Below are positions 48,071 through 56,992 of a stretch of 64,000 nt of DNA, piece by piece. The notes below the pieces were generated by a model, which made no database searches, had not been told where the DNA came from, and saw only the letters and a list, made by a program, of their open reading frames with translations. The DNA comes from Thalassolituus maritimus. Its GTDB lineage: Bacteria > Pseudomonadota > Gammaproteobacteria > Pseudomonadales > Oceanobacteraceae. How positions within the stretch are numbered: the first letter of the stretch is position 1; every line of letters starts with the position of its first letter. The DNA lies in contig NZ_FTOH01000005.1 of NCBI RefSeq assembly GCF_900156675.1, forward strand, positions 248,001 through 312,000, in the 5' to 3' direction. The position numbers and the translations under genes are program-made.

Positions 48071-49705
48071 TTAATTTCCAGAGTGAAGGGCGGCGATCAT
48101 ATCGGTTGCTGCCCGCTCATCGCCTGCCGACCAGTTTCTCAGGTACGAAAGGTCTTCTGAAAAATCAGCCAATCCGATCGACGATGTCACAGGCTTAACA
48201 GGCTGAGATTCGATGTATCGATATTCACCACGCTTCAGTTTCAATGCTTTCAGACAAGCGGAGTCATAACGTGGGCTATCAACACGGTTAACCACCCACC
48301 ACTCGGCTTGCAAGTGGTCATGGGTAATGTCGAGTAAGACAAACCCGCGATAATAAAAATCGATAAATTCCAGATGAGGCATCACCTGCATTAACGAAGA
48401 GCCCGCTAACGCAGCCGTTGTTTTATTACTGATTCCCGGCGATGTCACCGCGGGTGTGACTAATTCGAAGCCTATCGGAGTGTCGATTGAAGTGAATGGG
48501 TCATCATTCAGTGTCATAGCCCAACCTGAGTGAATATCGCCGGTCAGCACACCAAAATTTTCTACATTGTGCCGGCGAATACAATCGAATAAGCGACGAC
48601 GTGCCGCAGGATAACCATCCCACTGATCGTAATTAAATGGCTGCTCCGCCAGTCCGAATTGCGCCATCATCACTTGCTGACCAAGCAGCTTCCAGGTGAC
48701 CCCCTCCTGCTGTGCTGAAGCCAATCGGGTCTCCAGCCAGGCTTCCTGCTCTGCGCCAAGTAAGGTTCTTTCCTCCGCATTGATTGCGTCGGGGGTTTCC
48801 GCCGGTGCATCCCGTCCTGCAAGGCGGGTGTCCAGCACCGAGAGATCCAGAAGGTTACCGAAGCGGTATCCGCGATACAGAGCCAGTCGGCCGGTGTGGC
48901 TGATTTCGCGAACCGGCATCCATTCGTAATAAGCCTGTACCGCTGCACTTAAGCGCTGCCCCCACTCACCCTGTATTAACGAGTGATTAGCAGCACCGCC
49001 CTGCCACGCATTATTCGCTACTTCATGATCGTCCCAGATGGCAATAAAAGCATGCTGGCGGTGCACTGCCTGAAGATCTTTATCCGCCTTATAACAGGCA
49101 TGCCGGGCCCGGTAATCTTCCAGCGACACGGTTTCGCCCAAAGGCTCATTTACCCGACCGGATGCCAGCGACTCTTCAATATTGGCGTATTCGTAGATGT
49201 AGTCGCCCAGATGAAGTACGACGTCGAGGTCATGACGATGTGACAGTTCGCGATATACATTGAAATAGCCTGCGGCGTAATTTGAACAGGAGGTAAAGGC
49301 AAGCCTGAGGTGATCGACGTTCCCTTCTGGCAGGGTCCGGAATCGACCGGTATCAGACCAGTGCCCGCGGGCGTAAAACGCATAGAAGTAGGTTTTGCCC
49401 GGGAGCAAACCACGAACATCATGTTTAACAGTAAAGTCCCGCTCTGCTGAAGCCAGCCCCTCTCCTGAGGCAACAATACCCTGAAGAGAGCGATCGGTTG
49501 CTACTACCCACCGATATGGCACAAGATCCCGGTCGCCGTCAGGGCTGATTCGCGTCCAGAGAATAATAGCGTCGGTCAGAGGGTCACCACTGGCAATGCC
49601 GTGGCGAAAAGGAAATCCAGCCTGTTTTCTCTGATCTTTACCGCCGGGGAACAGAAAACCACTGGCGAGACTATCAATCAGAAACTCCCTGCGAGACAGA
49701 GGCAT
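48071..49705 (-). CDS. PhoD-family alkaline phosphatase/phosphodiesterase
   Basis: The 544-residue protein starts with a twin-arginine signal (SRREFL), so it is exported folded. The N-terminal PhoD domain (FRHGIASGDPLTDAIILWTR) is followed by the metallophosphatase domain with FTSCSNYAAGYF, HLGDYIYEY, WDDHEVANNAW and VLTGDIHSGW. Such enzymes use calcium and iron to release phosphate from esters. It is transcribed toward hydrolase A and away from hydrolase B. Confidence 0.93.
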   Translation of the reverse strand: MPLSRREFLIDSLASGFLFPGGKDQRKQAGFPFRHGIASGDPLTDAIILWTRISPDGDRDLVPYRWVVATDRSLQGIVASGEGLASAERDFTVKHDVRGLLPGKTYFYAFYARGHWSDTGRFRTLPEGNVDHLRLAFTSCSNYAAGYFNVYRELSHRHDLDVVLHLGDYIYEYANIEESLASGRVNEPLGETVSLEDYRARHACYKADKDLQAVHRQHAFIAIWDDHEVANNAWQGGAANHSLIQGEWGQRLSAAVQAYYEWMPVREISHTGRLALYRGYRFGNLLDLSVLDTRLAGRDAPAETPDAINAEERTLLGAEQEAWLETRLASAQQEGVTWKLLGQQVMMAQFGLAEQPFNYDQWDGYPAARRRLFDCIRRHNVENFGVLTGDIHSGWAMTLNDDPFTSIDTPIGFELVTPAVTSPGISNKTTAALAGSSLMQVMPHLEFIDFYYRGFVLLDITHDHLQAEWWVVNRVDSPRYDSACLKALKLKRGEYRYIESQPVKPVTSSIGLADFSEDLSYLRNWSAGDERAATDMIAALHSGN

Positions 49706-49881
49706 ATCGTCGGCTCATTCTGTGACTGACGCGCACAGTAAACCCTCTGCAAATGACAGTCAGATGGCCCCCATCTGACAAAACGATGACAATTTCGCAG
49801 TCAATGCTGTCGCTATTCAACCTACCGGTCACACCAAGAGACGGGCATTCTTCTGCAGAACAGAAAATAAAGGAAAGCAGC

Positions 49882-50769
49882 ATGTCATTGATGCGTTACC
49901 TGGGCCTGACGAAACTGAGTACAGCAGAGCTGGCCGAGATCTATACCAACGATAACTCCCGATTCTTCCATTACCGTGGTGACAATATTCACTACCGGGT
50001 TGAGGGCAGTCAGGACGAAAACGCACCAGTCCTCATCATGCTGCATGGCATCATGGCCTCGCTCCAGACCTGGGATGGCTGGGTTGAACACCTGAAGGGG
50101 AAGTACCGGATTGTTCGCCTTGATGTGCCTGGCTTCGGCCTCAGCGGTGCTATCAGTGACGGTGATACCTCCATCGAAGGAATTGTCGACCGTATCAATG
50201 CGCTGCTGGAGCACCTGAAGCTGGAGAAGGCTGTACTGGTAGGAAACTCGCTAGGTGGCTATATCTCCTGGAGCTTCGCGGCAGAGCACCCTGAAAAAGT
50301 TCAGGCGCTCGTACTTCTGGATGCAGCGGGCTACCCGATGCAGCTTCCTCTGATCATGAAGCTTTTCACAACGCCCTACCTTCGCCACCTGGTGCGGGTA
50401 GCAACGCCTCAGTTTGTTGTCAGATACATTCTCGGCGAGGTTTACGGGGACAAGCGACGCATAGCGGAAGAAAAAATCCCGTGTTATCAGGATATGATGC
50501 TGCACAAAGGCAATCCGTTATCGCTGCTGAAAATCTTTGAGGAGCTCGACAATATGACGCCTGAGAGAGTTTCTGACGTAACCGCCCCCACTCTGATTCA
50601 GTGGGGTGAGAAAGACATCTGGATCACGCCGAAGAACGCGCCACTGTTTCATCGGGACATCAAAGGGTCAGAATTGATTACTTACCCTGGTGTCGGTCAT
50701 GTACCGATGGAAGAAATTCCGGAACAGTCTGTGAAAGACGCCGAAGAGTTTCTGTCACGCGTTCTCTGA
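49882..50769 (+). CDS. Alpha/beta hydrolase, paralogue B
   Basis: The 295-residue protein has LMLHGIMASLQTWDGW, GNSLGGYISW, a WGEKDIWI segment and the catalytic histidine in GVGHVPMEEIPE. It shares the C-terminal PMEEIPE(I/Q)SVKDA block with paralogue A, pointing to duplication. ATG 49882 has AAGGA upstream; an earlier in-frame ATG at 49753 lacks one. Substrate unknown. Confidence 0.9.
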   Translation: MSLMRYLGLTKLSTAELAEIYTNDNSRFFHYRGDNIHYRVEGSQDENAPVLIMLHGIMASLQTWDGWVEHLKGKYRIVRLDVPGFGLSGAISDGDTSIEGIVDRINALLEHLKLEKAVLVGNSLGGYISWSFAAEHPEKVQALVLLDAAGYPMQLPLIMKLFTTPYLRHLVRVATPQFVVRYILGEVYGDKRRIAEEKIPCYQDMMLHKGNPLSLLKIFEELDNMTPERVSDVTAPTLIQWGEKDIWITPKNAPLFHRDIKGSELITYPGVGHVPMEEIPEQSVKDAEEFLSRVL

Positions 50770-50777
50770 ATCTGCGA

Positions 50778-50812
50778 CGGCCGCCTCATCAATACAAAGA
50801 TGAGGCTGGCCG
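50778..50812 (+). terminator. Hairpin after hydrolase B
   Basis: CGGCC and CCTCATC pair with GATGAGG and GGCCG around a short loop. No T-tract follows, so it may be a 3' stabilising hairpin. Confidence 0.5.
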
Positions 50813-50990
50813 AAGACAGACAGGATGAATAAAGCGGAATCAGATAAGCGATGCATGGTGCTGGCCCTCAATTAACGATATTCACAGTTAACCGTGTGTC
50901 AGCACCAAACAGAAACAGATATTAACTACTGGCCCGATAGCAAATTCTGATCAAGGCTTCTTAGTTATTTTTGCTTATTCCTGGCTACTC

Positions 50991-51413
50991 TTAGCTACTT
51001 TTTACCGGTCCAACAAAATAGTGAGCCAACCGGTTGCCGGCAATCAGCGCACCAACAAAAATAAGTACACTCTCATTACCAGACAATACGTCCACAAGCG
51101 CTGGCCCCGGGCATAGCCCGACCAGTCCCCAACCTGTTCCAAACATAACGGCACCAGTAATCAGTCGACGATCAACTTCCTGCAGGCTTGGCAGGTGAAA
51201 ACTCGAAGCGAACAGAGGTTTATTCCGGGATTTGCTTAATTGAAAGACGATGAAGAAGGTCACCACTGCGGCGCCCATCACTGCGATTAATTCCGGCTGC
51301 CAGCTCCCGAATACATCCAGAAATGCCCGGACTTTCTGTGGATCATTCATGCCTGAAACCAGCAGGCCAAGTCCAAAAAGGAGGCCACTCAGGAAAGGGG
51401 TAAAATACTTCAT
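50991..51413 (-). CDS. YeeE/YedE-family membrane protein, second half-gene (DUF6691-like)
   Basis: The 140-residue protein has several membrane helices and the segments SGMNDPQKVRAFLD and GTGWGLVGLCPGPALV; the cysteine in GLCPGPA is a family hallmark in sulfur-compound transporters. It overlaps the preceding gene by four bases, so the two halves are made together as a pair. Confidence 0.85.
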   Translation of the reverse strand: MKYFTPFLSGLLFGLGLLVSGMNDPQKVRAFLDVFGSWQPELIAVMGAAVVTFFIVFQLSKSRNKPLFASSFHLPSLQEVDRRLITGAVMFGTGWGLVGLCPGPALVDVLSGNESVLIFVGALIAGNRLAHYFVGPVKSS

Positions 51414-51820
51414 AGACTCAGCCCCACTGCATTCATCATGGCGACGGTCACAATACCGGCTGCGATAAAGGTCAGTGTCGCGACGAATGAGCGGAACGAA
51501 AGCCGGCCCATGCCGCACACTCCATGACCACTGGTACAGCCATTGCCAATATAGGTACCAAACCCCACAAGGAGCCCCGCAGCAATCAGAAGCCCAGTGT
51601 TGTCAGTAATGTTTATCGGAGTTGAATAACCTATCGCCTGCATCACCGGCCAGGCAGCCAATAGCCCGACCAGAAACGCAAGCGCCCAATGGCGCCCTGA
51701 ATCCATAACCAGAAACAAACTGGAAAGTACCCCGGTCATACCACTGATGCGGCCGATACCCACCCAGAGCAAAGACGCGGCGGCACCGATCAGAAAGCCA
51801 CCGCCAATTTCATCCCACAT
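51410..51820 (-). CDS. YeeE/YedE-family membrane protein, first half-gene
   Basis: The 136-residue membrane protein contains GNGCTSGHGVCGMGRLSFRS, whose cysteines match those of thiosulfate-transporting YeeE (TsuA). Together with its partner it would make the two-part form (PmpAB-like). ATG 51820 has GGAGG four bases upstream. Transport of thiosulfate or other sulfur compounds is inferred; no rhodanese or sulfur dehydrogenase gene is adjacent. Confidence 0.87.
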   Translation of the reverse strand: MWDEIGGGFLIGAAASLLWVGIGRISGMTGVLSSLFLVMDSGRHWALAFLVGLLAAWPVMQAIGYSTPINITDNTGLLIAAGLLVGFGTYIGNGCTSGHGVCGMGRLSFRSFVATLTFIAAGIVTVAMMNAVGLSL

Positions 51821-51944
51821 TCTGCCTCCCAAGGCCCAGAATAAAAGCGACTTAGTTTACCTGAGCCCAGGATATCTGTCCGGTTCTGTTAGCCTTGTTA
51901 TACTCCTATACTACTAAGCGAATACCCAGAAACAGGAAATAACG

Positions 51945-53309
51945 ATGTCTGCAGTACTGATGCATAGCCAGGAGGGTACGCCCCTTCACCTGATCGAGAA
52001 AGAGTACTACGCCAACTGGCTCGATAGTCAGCCGGAACACGTCAAACAATGGCTTCTGCATTCGGGCTATGCTGGCTCCGGCCACACCATCATTCCAGCA
52101 ACAGACGGAAGCATTGATAGCGTTTTGTGCGTGGTTGAATCTACCGAAGATTTCTTCGTCTGTGGCAACCTTTCCAGTGCATTGCCAGCTGGAACATACA
52201 CTCCCGTTTCTGACCTTTCCGATGAAAGCCTGCTGGCTCTTGCCTTCGGCTGGGGCGTCGGTGCCTACCGCTTCGATCGCTATACAGAGAAGCCTGCTAT
52301 CACCGCAAAACTGGCTTTGAATAACGAAGCCATTATTGAAGAAGCACGCCGTCTAACAGAAGGCACCAAACGCGTTCGCGACCTGATCAATACACCTGCG
52401 TCTGACATGATGCCGCAGAACATATCATCAGCAGTTCATTCAATGGCCGATGAATTCGACGCAAAAGTCCGGGATATCGTGGGTTCAGAACTGCTTGAAC
52501 AGAACTACCCTATGATCCATGCGGTAGGCCGCGCAAGCGAGCATGACCCTCGCCTGATTGATATGACCTGGGGAGATCCAGACCACCCTAAGGTCACGTT
52601 AGTAGGTAAAGGTATCTGCTTCGACAGTGGCGGTCTGAATATGAAACCTGGCGACTCCATGCGTCTTATGAAGAAAGACATGGGTGGTGCAGCCCACACG
52701 ATTGGTCTGGCCTACCTGATCATGGCCAATAAGCTACCAGTGCGCCTGCGTCTGCTTATCCCCGCCGCTGAGAACGCAGTCAGTGGCAATGCTTTCAGAC
52801 CCGGCGATGTTATTCCGACTCGCAAAGGTTTGACCGTCGAGATCGACAACACTGACGCAGAGGGCCGCCTGGTACTGTGTGACGCATTGTTCGAAGGTGC
52901 CAGCGAAAAGCCTGACCTGATGATCGACTTTGCAACACTGACCGGCGCATGCCGTGTTGCGCTCGGGACCGATTTGCCCGGCTTTTTCACCAATCAGAAG
53001 CAGCTGGCTGGCGACCTTATGCAGGCCGGTGAAAAAGTATCAGACCCTGTCTGGAACCTGCCATTATTCCGTATGTACAAAGAAGCCCTGCACAGCGAAG
53101 TTGCCGATATGGTCAACTCTGTTCCCGGCCCATTCGGGGGAGCAATCACAGCCGCGCTGTATCTGGAAGCATTCGTCGAAGAAACTCCATGGGTGCATTT
53201 CGACGTTATGGCCTGGAATCGCCGAGCACTCCGTGGGAAACCTGTCGGTGGTGAAGCTATGGGCATGAGAGCCATGTTCGAATATCTGCGTCAGCGCTAT
53301 CCGAACTAA
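51945..53309 (+). CDS. M17 leucyl aminopeptidase family protein
   Basis: The 454-residue protein has the two-metal active-site segments VGKGICFDSGGLNMKPGDSM, KKDMGGAA and NTDAEGRLVLCDAL. It removes N-terminal residues from peptides in the cytoplasm. The N-terminal domain is shorter and unlike that of PepA, so it belongs to the PepB-like or other short subgroup. ACAGGA precedes the ATG. Confidence 0.93.
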   Translation: MSAVLMHSQEGTPLHLIEKEYYANWLDSQPEHVKQWLLHSGYAGSGHTIIPATDGSIDSVLCVVESTEDFFVCGNLSSALPAGTYTPVSDLSDESLLALAFGWGVGAYRFDRYTEKPAITAKLALNNEAIIEEARRLTEGTKRVRDLINTPASDMMPQNISSAVHSMADEFDAKVRDIVGSELLEQNYPMIHAVGRASEHDPRLIDMTWGDPDHPKVTLVGKGICFDSGGLNMKPGDSMRLMKKDMGGAAHTIGLAYLIMANKLPVRLRLLIPAAENAVSGNAFRPGDVIPTRKGLTVEIDNTDAEGRLVLCDALFEGASEKPDLMIDFATLTGACRVALGTDLPGFFTNQKQLAGDLMQAGEKVSDPVWNLPLFRMYKEALHSEVADMVNSVPGPFGGAITAALYLEAFVEETPWVHFDVMAWNRRALRGKPVGGEAMGMRAMFEYLRQRYPN

Positions 53310-53322
53310 GTAAATGAGAAAT

Positions 53323-53356
53323 AAAAAAGCCCGACTGCAAAACAGCCGGGCTTTTT
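53323..53356. terminator. Bidirectional terminator after the M17 gene
   Basis: A-tract, GCCCGaCTG, CAAAA loop, CAGcCGGGC and T5; it also lies just after the convergent gene's stop at 53375. Confidence 0.85.
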
Positions 53357-53374
53357 CAGGAGTTCACAACGTTA

Positions 53375-54241
53375 TCAGGCAGTCTTACTGTCAGATTCTT
53401 TGTTGTAAATATCGTCTACGGTCACCTCAATGTTCTCAGGTTTGTGGTTAACCACAGCCGAACTTGCCTGTTTCTGGGTCTTGCGTGTTCCCTTCTTAAA
53501 GAGGGTGCGACGCGCATCCAGAATAACCCGACCAAACGAACCCCAGTCCAGAGAACCAACACAGGCCATTTCATCGCCTTTATGCCAGCTTGGGTTACGG
53601 CTTTCAAAGAAAGCGATCTTAGGCACAGCACGCTCTTTGTCAGTGATCGGTGTTACGAAGTCTGACAGTGTACAGGCGTCCTCACCGAAGTCCAGAAGGC
53701 CCGTTTCACGATTGAGTGCGCCCGGGAAGATGTTATCCGCAGCAGTAAAAGCAACATTCTTCAGGTGCGGATCATCACCGTCAATGTTCGGGTAATACTT
53801 GTAGAAGTTGTTTGCCAGAATCAGGTAGGTACGGTAGCCCATAGAAATCAGGAACCAGTACATCGGCAGAGTCGGATGACGGAGACGCTCTGAAAGCAAC
53901 CAGCGGAAAAATGACTGAGGGAATGCAGAATGCCCCCAGTATTCTTTTGCCATCACAGTATCACCGCTGAAGAGAATTCGGACTGGCTTGCCGTCGACTT
54001 CAATGGTGCGGGCAACACCCGTCGAGAAACCCACGACCTTGCCGTCGGTTTTGCGCTTAGCAATGTGAGCACCGGTTTTATTCGAGAAGTCTTCCAGGAA
54101 CTGTTCAAACGGCGTGTTCTGGTAGTACACCTTAAACAGTTCGTACATTCCCAGACACTCGTCGAGAGTAATGTCTTCACGCTTTTTGAAGCGCATTTTG
54201 ATCGGAGGCAGTTTCTTCTGCGCTGCTTTGTTCGCTGACAT
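53375..54241 (-). CDS. Uncharacterised 288-residue protein (possible GNAT-like fold)
   Basis: The start has GGAG eight bases upstream. The segment from about residue 25 to 120 has an acyltransferase-like layout: a helix, then AHIAKRKTDGKVVGFSTGV, then VRILFSGDTVMAKEYWGHSAF, resembling the core strands of GNAT enzymes, but no clear acetyl-CoA motif is visible. A YLILANNFYKYYPN segment and a basic C-terminal part of about 50 residues follow. I do not recognise a named family. It is monocistronic. Confidence 0.6.
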   Translation of the reverse strand: MSANKAAQKKLPPIKMRFKKREDITLDECLGMYELFKVYYQNTPFEQFLEDFSNKTGAHIAKRKTDGKVVGFSTGVARTIEVDGKPVRILFSGDTVMAKEYWGHSAFPQSFFRWLLSERLRHPTLPMYWFLISMGYRTYLILANNFYKYYPNIDGDDPHLKNVAFTAADNIFPGALNRETGLLDFGEDACTLSDFVTPITDKERAVPKIAFFESRNPSWHKGDEMACVGSLDWGSFGRVILDARRTLFKKGTRKTQKQASSAVVNHKPENIEVTVDDIYNKESDSKTA

Positions 54242-54610
54242 AGTGAGAACTCCTGTCCCTTTTCATAGGGCTCATTTATTTTATTGTTCAAGCAGTGTCA
54301 GAAAGGTGGCAAAAGGGAGGTGTCCCAATGCGACAAAAAATAATAAGAGAGTCAGAAACACCACCACGGGAATCGCCATCAATGGCGCGCAGACGTAGTG
54401 TGAATTATGTTCTTATTATTTTTATTATCGGGGCAGTGCCCCACCATCTGACGTCATCACTGTGATGACAAGAAAATAAACAACCGTTAAGTAAACTAAA
54501 ATTTGTCTATTAACTGACTGAGGAGTTTACGCCTTTTCAGGCCATAGCCAATGGGTAAAACGAGCCACAGAAACAATGGCCCGTTTTGTTACATAATGTA
54601 GTGACTTTAG
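54242..54610. other. Intergenic region between the 288-residue protein gene and carbonic anhydrase
   Basis: No gene is supported here. It holds a weak minus-strand promoter candidate (GTTCAA at 54286-54291 and TTCATA at 54262-54267 on the plus strand, 18-base spacer), a GGGGC/GCCCC hairpin at 54430-54442 and a GTCATCA/TGATGAC dyad at 54453-54469. None has a proven role. Confidence 0.5.
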
Positions 54611-55276
54611 TCACTTAATTTCAGCAATCTCTTTCTGGTATCGAGACTCGAAATTTTCGAAGGAAGTACCGGTCTCTACTGAACAACGGATGCCACCAGT
54701 CTCGATATTGTACACCCAACCGTGAATCTCTACCTTACCTGTGGCAAGTTTGGCAGCGACAACGGGATGTGTACGCAGATGCTGAACCTGCTGAAGAACG
54801 TTCTCTTCAATGGCTTCATTCAAGTGCTCATGGCCAAGACACGCGCCACTTTCAATGCCGTTTCGCTCGCGCACAATCTCCATCGCCGAGCGACAATGCC
54901 CCAACCACTCTTTAACGTGAGGTAGACCATTCAGGCCATCCATGTCCAGAGCACCTTTCACCGCACCACAGTCTGTATGGCCACACACAATAATATGGCG
55001 TACACCCAACACAGCAACTGCATACTCGATAGAGGCCGTCATACCGCCCGTTTCGTTAGAGTGTGGAGGAATGATGTTACCGGCATTACGACAGATAAAC
55101 AGGTCACCCGGATCGGACCCTGTCAGCAGATTAGGATCAATACGCGAGTCCGAACAAGTGATGAAGAGGAACTCGGGGCTTTGCCCACCCGCGAGGGTAC
55201 CAAACAGGTCTTTCCGCTCTGGATAAACATTCTTACGGAAGTTGAGCACACCATTGATAACGTCTTTCACTGTCAT
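54611..55276 (-). CDS. Beta-class carbonic anhydrase
   Basis: This zinc enzyme hydrates carbon dioxide to bicarbonate. The 221-residue protein has the ligand motifs CSDSR near residue 41 and HTDCGA near 100, and the CRNAGN segment. It is divergent from a LysR regulator, which may control it. It would supply bicarbonate for anaplerosis or lipid synthesis. Confidence 0.94.
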   Translation of the reverse strand: MTVKDVINGVLNFRKNVYPERKDLFGTLAGGQSPEFLFITCSDSRIDPNLLTGSDPGDLFICRNAGNIIPPHSNETGGMTASIEYAVAVLGVRHIIVCGHTDCGAVKGALDMDGLNGLPHVKEWLGHCRSAMEIVRERNGIESGACLGHEHLNEAIEENVLQQVQHLRTHPVVAAKLATGKVEIHGWVYNIETGGIRCSVETGTSFENFESRYQKEIAEIK

Positions 55277-55418
55277 TCCTCTTCTTCAGGGTTGCGTAGC
55301 CTAAATGATTTAGCCACATCACAACATAGCCCAAACAAGCTGCTCTGCTGCATCTGTCGCCAGAGCAACATTATAAGTCCGTACAACAAAATCAAAACTG
55401 ATATATTTAATACCATCC

Positions 55419-55434
55419 ATAAGCTGAATCTTAT
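55419..55434. promoter_or_regulatory. Inverted repeat upstream of the LysR gene
   Basis: ATAAG-N6-CTTAT lies 12 bases before the LysR ATG in the divergent region 55277-55445. It could be an autoregulatory site, but it does not fit the T-N11-A spacing exactly. Confidence 0.3.
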
Positions 55435-55445
55435 AGAGAAACCTG

Positions 55446-56414
55446 ATGCCGCTCACCATCCAGAAACTTGCCAGTCGCCTGACATTCCGCCAGCTCCAGG
55501 TATACAAAGCCGTCTATGAACTGCGCAGTTACAGCCAGGCAGGCGACCTGCTCGGTCTGACCCAGCCGGCGGTGAGCAGTCAGGTACGACAGCTTGAGCA
55601 AGCGTTGGGCACATCGCTGTTCGAATACATAGGCCGCAAGCTTTACACCACAGCGGCTGGCGAGCGTATGTACGATGCAGTGAAAGGCATCTTCGCAGAG
55701 ATCCTCGATCTGCAAACAGAGCTTGCAGCTCTGGAAGGCCGGGTCGCCGGCGAATTGCGCATTACCGCAGTAAATACTGCGCAATACGTTGTGCCATACC
55801 TCATGCGTCCCTTTCTCGATAAAAACCCTGACGTGCGGATCAGTGTACGGGTGGTTAACAGAGCAACAGCAATCGAGCGCTTAAGTGATAACGTCGACGA
55901 CCTTGTCATTATGGGAATGGTGCCAGATGGCAAAGGGTTAATCTCGATCCCCTTCCTCGATAACGAACTGGTAGCAGTCGCACCGGCAGAGCACCCATTG
56001 CTCAGCCAACCAACCGTCAGTGCCGAAGAGTTCCTCAACAGCCGATTACTTATGCGGGAAGCAGGCTCAGGTAGCCGGCTCGCACTTGAAGTTCACTGCC
56101 ATGAAACCCGACTGAAGATACCTGAGGCTATGATTCTGGGCTCAAACGATGCGATTAAGCATGCCGTCATTGCCGGTCTTGGCGTTGCGGTTTTGCCTAA
56201 GCTGAGTATATTGCCCGAGCTTGAGTTGGGTACCTTACAGATTCTGCCCATCGAGCACTTTCCGCTGCGCCGAAGCTGGTGTCTTGTGCACCCCGCAAAT
56301 AAAAGTCTGACGCCAGCAGCACGGGCATTTGTTGAGTATATTCAGAAAAACGCCGGAGAATTCAGCCGGCAGTTCGATAAACAGAGCCACTACTTTCCAC
56401 ACGAGGATTTCTAA
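55446..56414 (+). CDS. LysR-family regulator (CbbR/CmpR-like)
   Basis: The 322-residue protein has the N-terminal LysR helix-turn-helix (LTFRQLQVYKAVYELRSYSQAGDLLGLTQPAVS pattern) and a periplasmic-binding-like effector domain. The sequence style (FRQLQVYKAV, GELRITAVNTAQYVVP) resembles CbbR/CmpR regulators of carbon fixation and bicarbonate uptake. Its position opposite carbonic anhydrase fits that role. Its end overlaps the convergent gene by four bases. Confidence 0.88.
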   Translation: MPLTIQKLASRLTFRQLQVYKAVYELRSYSQAGDLLGLTQPAVSSQVRQLEQALGTSLFEYIGRKLYTTAAGERMYDAVKGIFAEILDLQTELAALEGRVAGELRITAVNTAQYVVPYLMRPFLDKNPDVRISVRVVNRATAIERLSDNVDDLVIMGMVPDGKGLISIPFLDNELVAVAPAEHPLLSQPTVSAEEFLNSRLLMREAGSGSRLALEVHCHETRLKIPEAMILGSNDAIKHAVIAGLGVAVLPKLSILPELELGTLQILPIEHFPLRRSWCLVHPANKSLTPAARAFVEYIQKNAGEFSRQFDKQSHYFPHEDF

Positions 56415-56896
56415 GGCAATCGGAAGCCTTCGGCAGATTCAGGAATATGCCTCCAGATCAGTTTGCCATCCTCCAGTAGCAAGACGCCCGCACGCTGCCA
56501 GCGGGTGCCTGATGCGCTCCGGTTGCGGATGCCCTCTCGCCATAAGTGCATGACTCCCAATAGCGAGGGCAACCCCATAAAGTGAGACGCAGTACTGAAA
56601 CCCAGGCCTGCCTGACCATAAAGGCGACGATCGGGATCATGATAGAAGGTCAGCCCCTCGGCGCCGCCTATGTCTTCCAGCCAAACGTCGCGTAACGCCT
56701 CATCGCCATGCGTAACGACAACCACATGAACCTCTGGGTTCTCTGCCGCCCAGCCACTCACGCGTTTGATATCCCGCTCAGCAAAAGGGCATCCGATATG
56801 CCGCACAAAAACAAGTAACGACCGTCCGGGAAACCGTATTTCAGGTGGAAGGTCTAAAAAGTCACCGAGACGCAAGTCATCACGCACCGCCTGCAT
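56411..56896 (-). CDS. AhpC/TSA-like peroxiredoxin-family protein
   Basis: The 161-residue protein has a thioredoxin-fold core with SLLVFVRHIGCPFAERDI; the cysteine is in the position of the peroxidatic residue of the AhpC/TSA-like group (PF13911 type), but no second resolving cysteine is present. The function could be peroxide reduction or something else. The start is uncertain because no strong Shine-Dalgarno precedes ATG 56896, and an upstream TTG would add 18 residues. Confidence 0.75.
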   Translation of the reverse strand: MQAVRDDLRLGDFLDLPPEIRFPGRSLLVFVRHIGCPFAERDIKRVSGWAAENPEVHVVVVTHGDEALRDVWLEDIGGAEGLTFYHDPDRRLYGQAGLGFSTASHFMGLPSLLGVMHLWREGIRNRSASGTRWQRAGVLLLEDGKLIWRHIPESAEGFRLP

Positions 56897-56947
56897 TGGC
56901 GGCTTTTTAAGAAATATTGAAGCCAAAGTATGTCCACGTCTCAGATA

Positions 56948-56972
56948 CAAAAAAGCCCGGATAATCCGGGCT
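56948..56972 (-). terminator. efpL terminator
   Basis: On the minus strand, AGCCCGGA, TTA loop, TCCGGGCT and a T6 run. Confidence 0.88.
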
Positions 56973-56992
56973 CAATATGAAAGAAACTCAGA

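Noticed and set aside
54171-54398. Plus-strand 75-codon open frame opposite the 288-residue protein gene start
   Set aside because: It overlaps the coding start of the real gene and has no ribosome-binding site.
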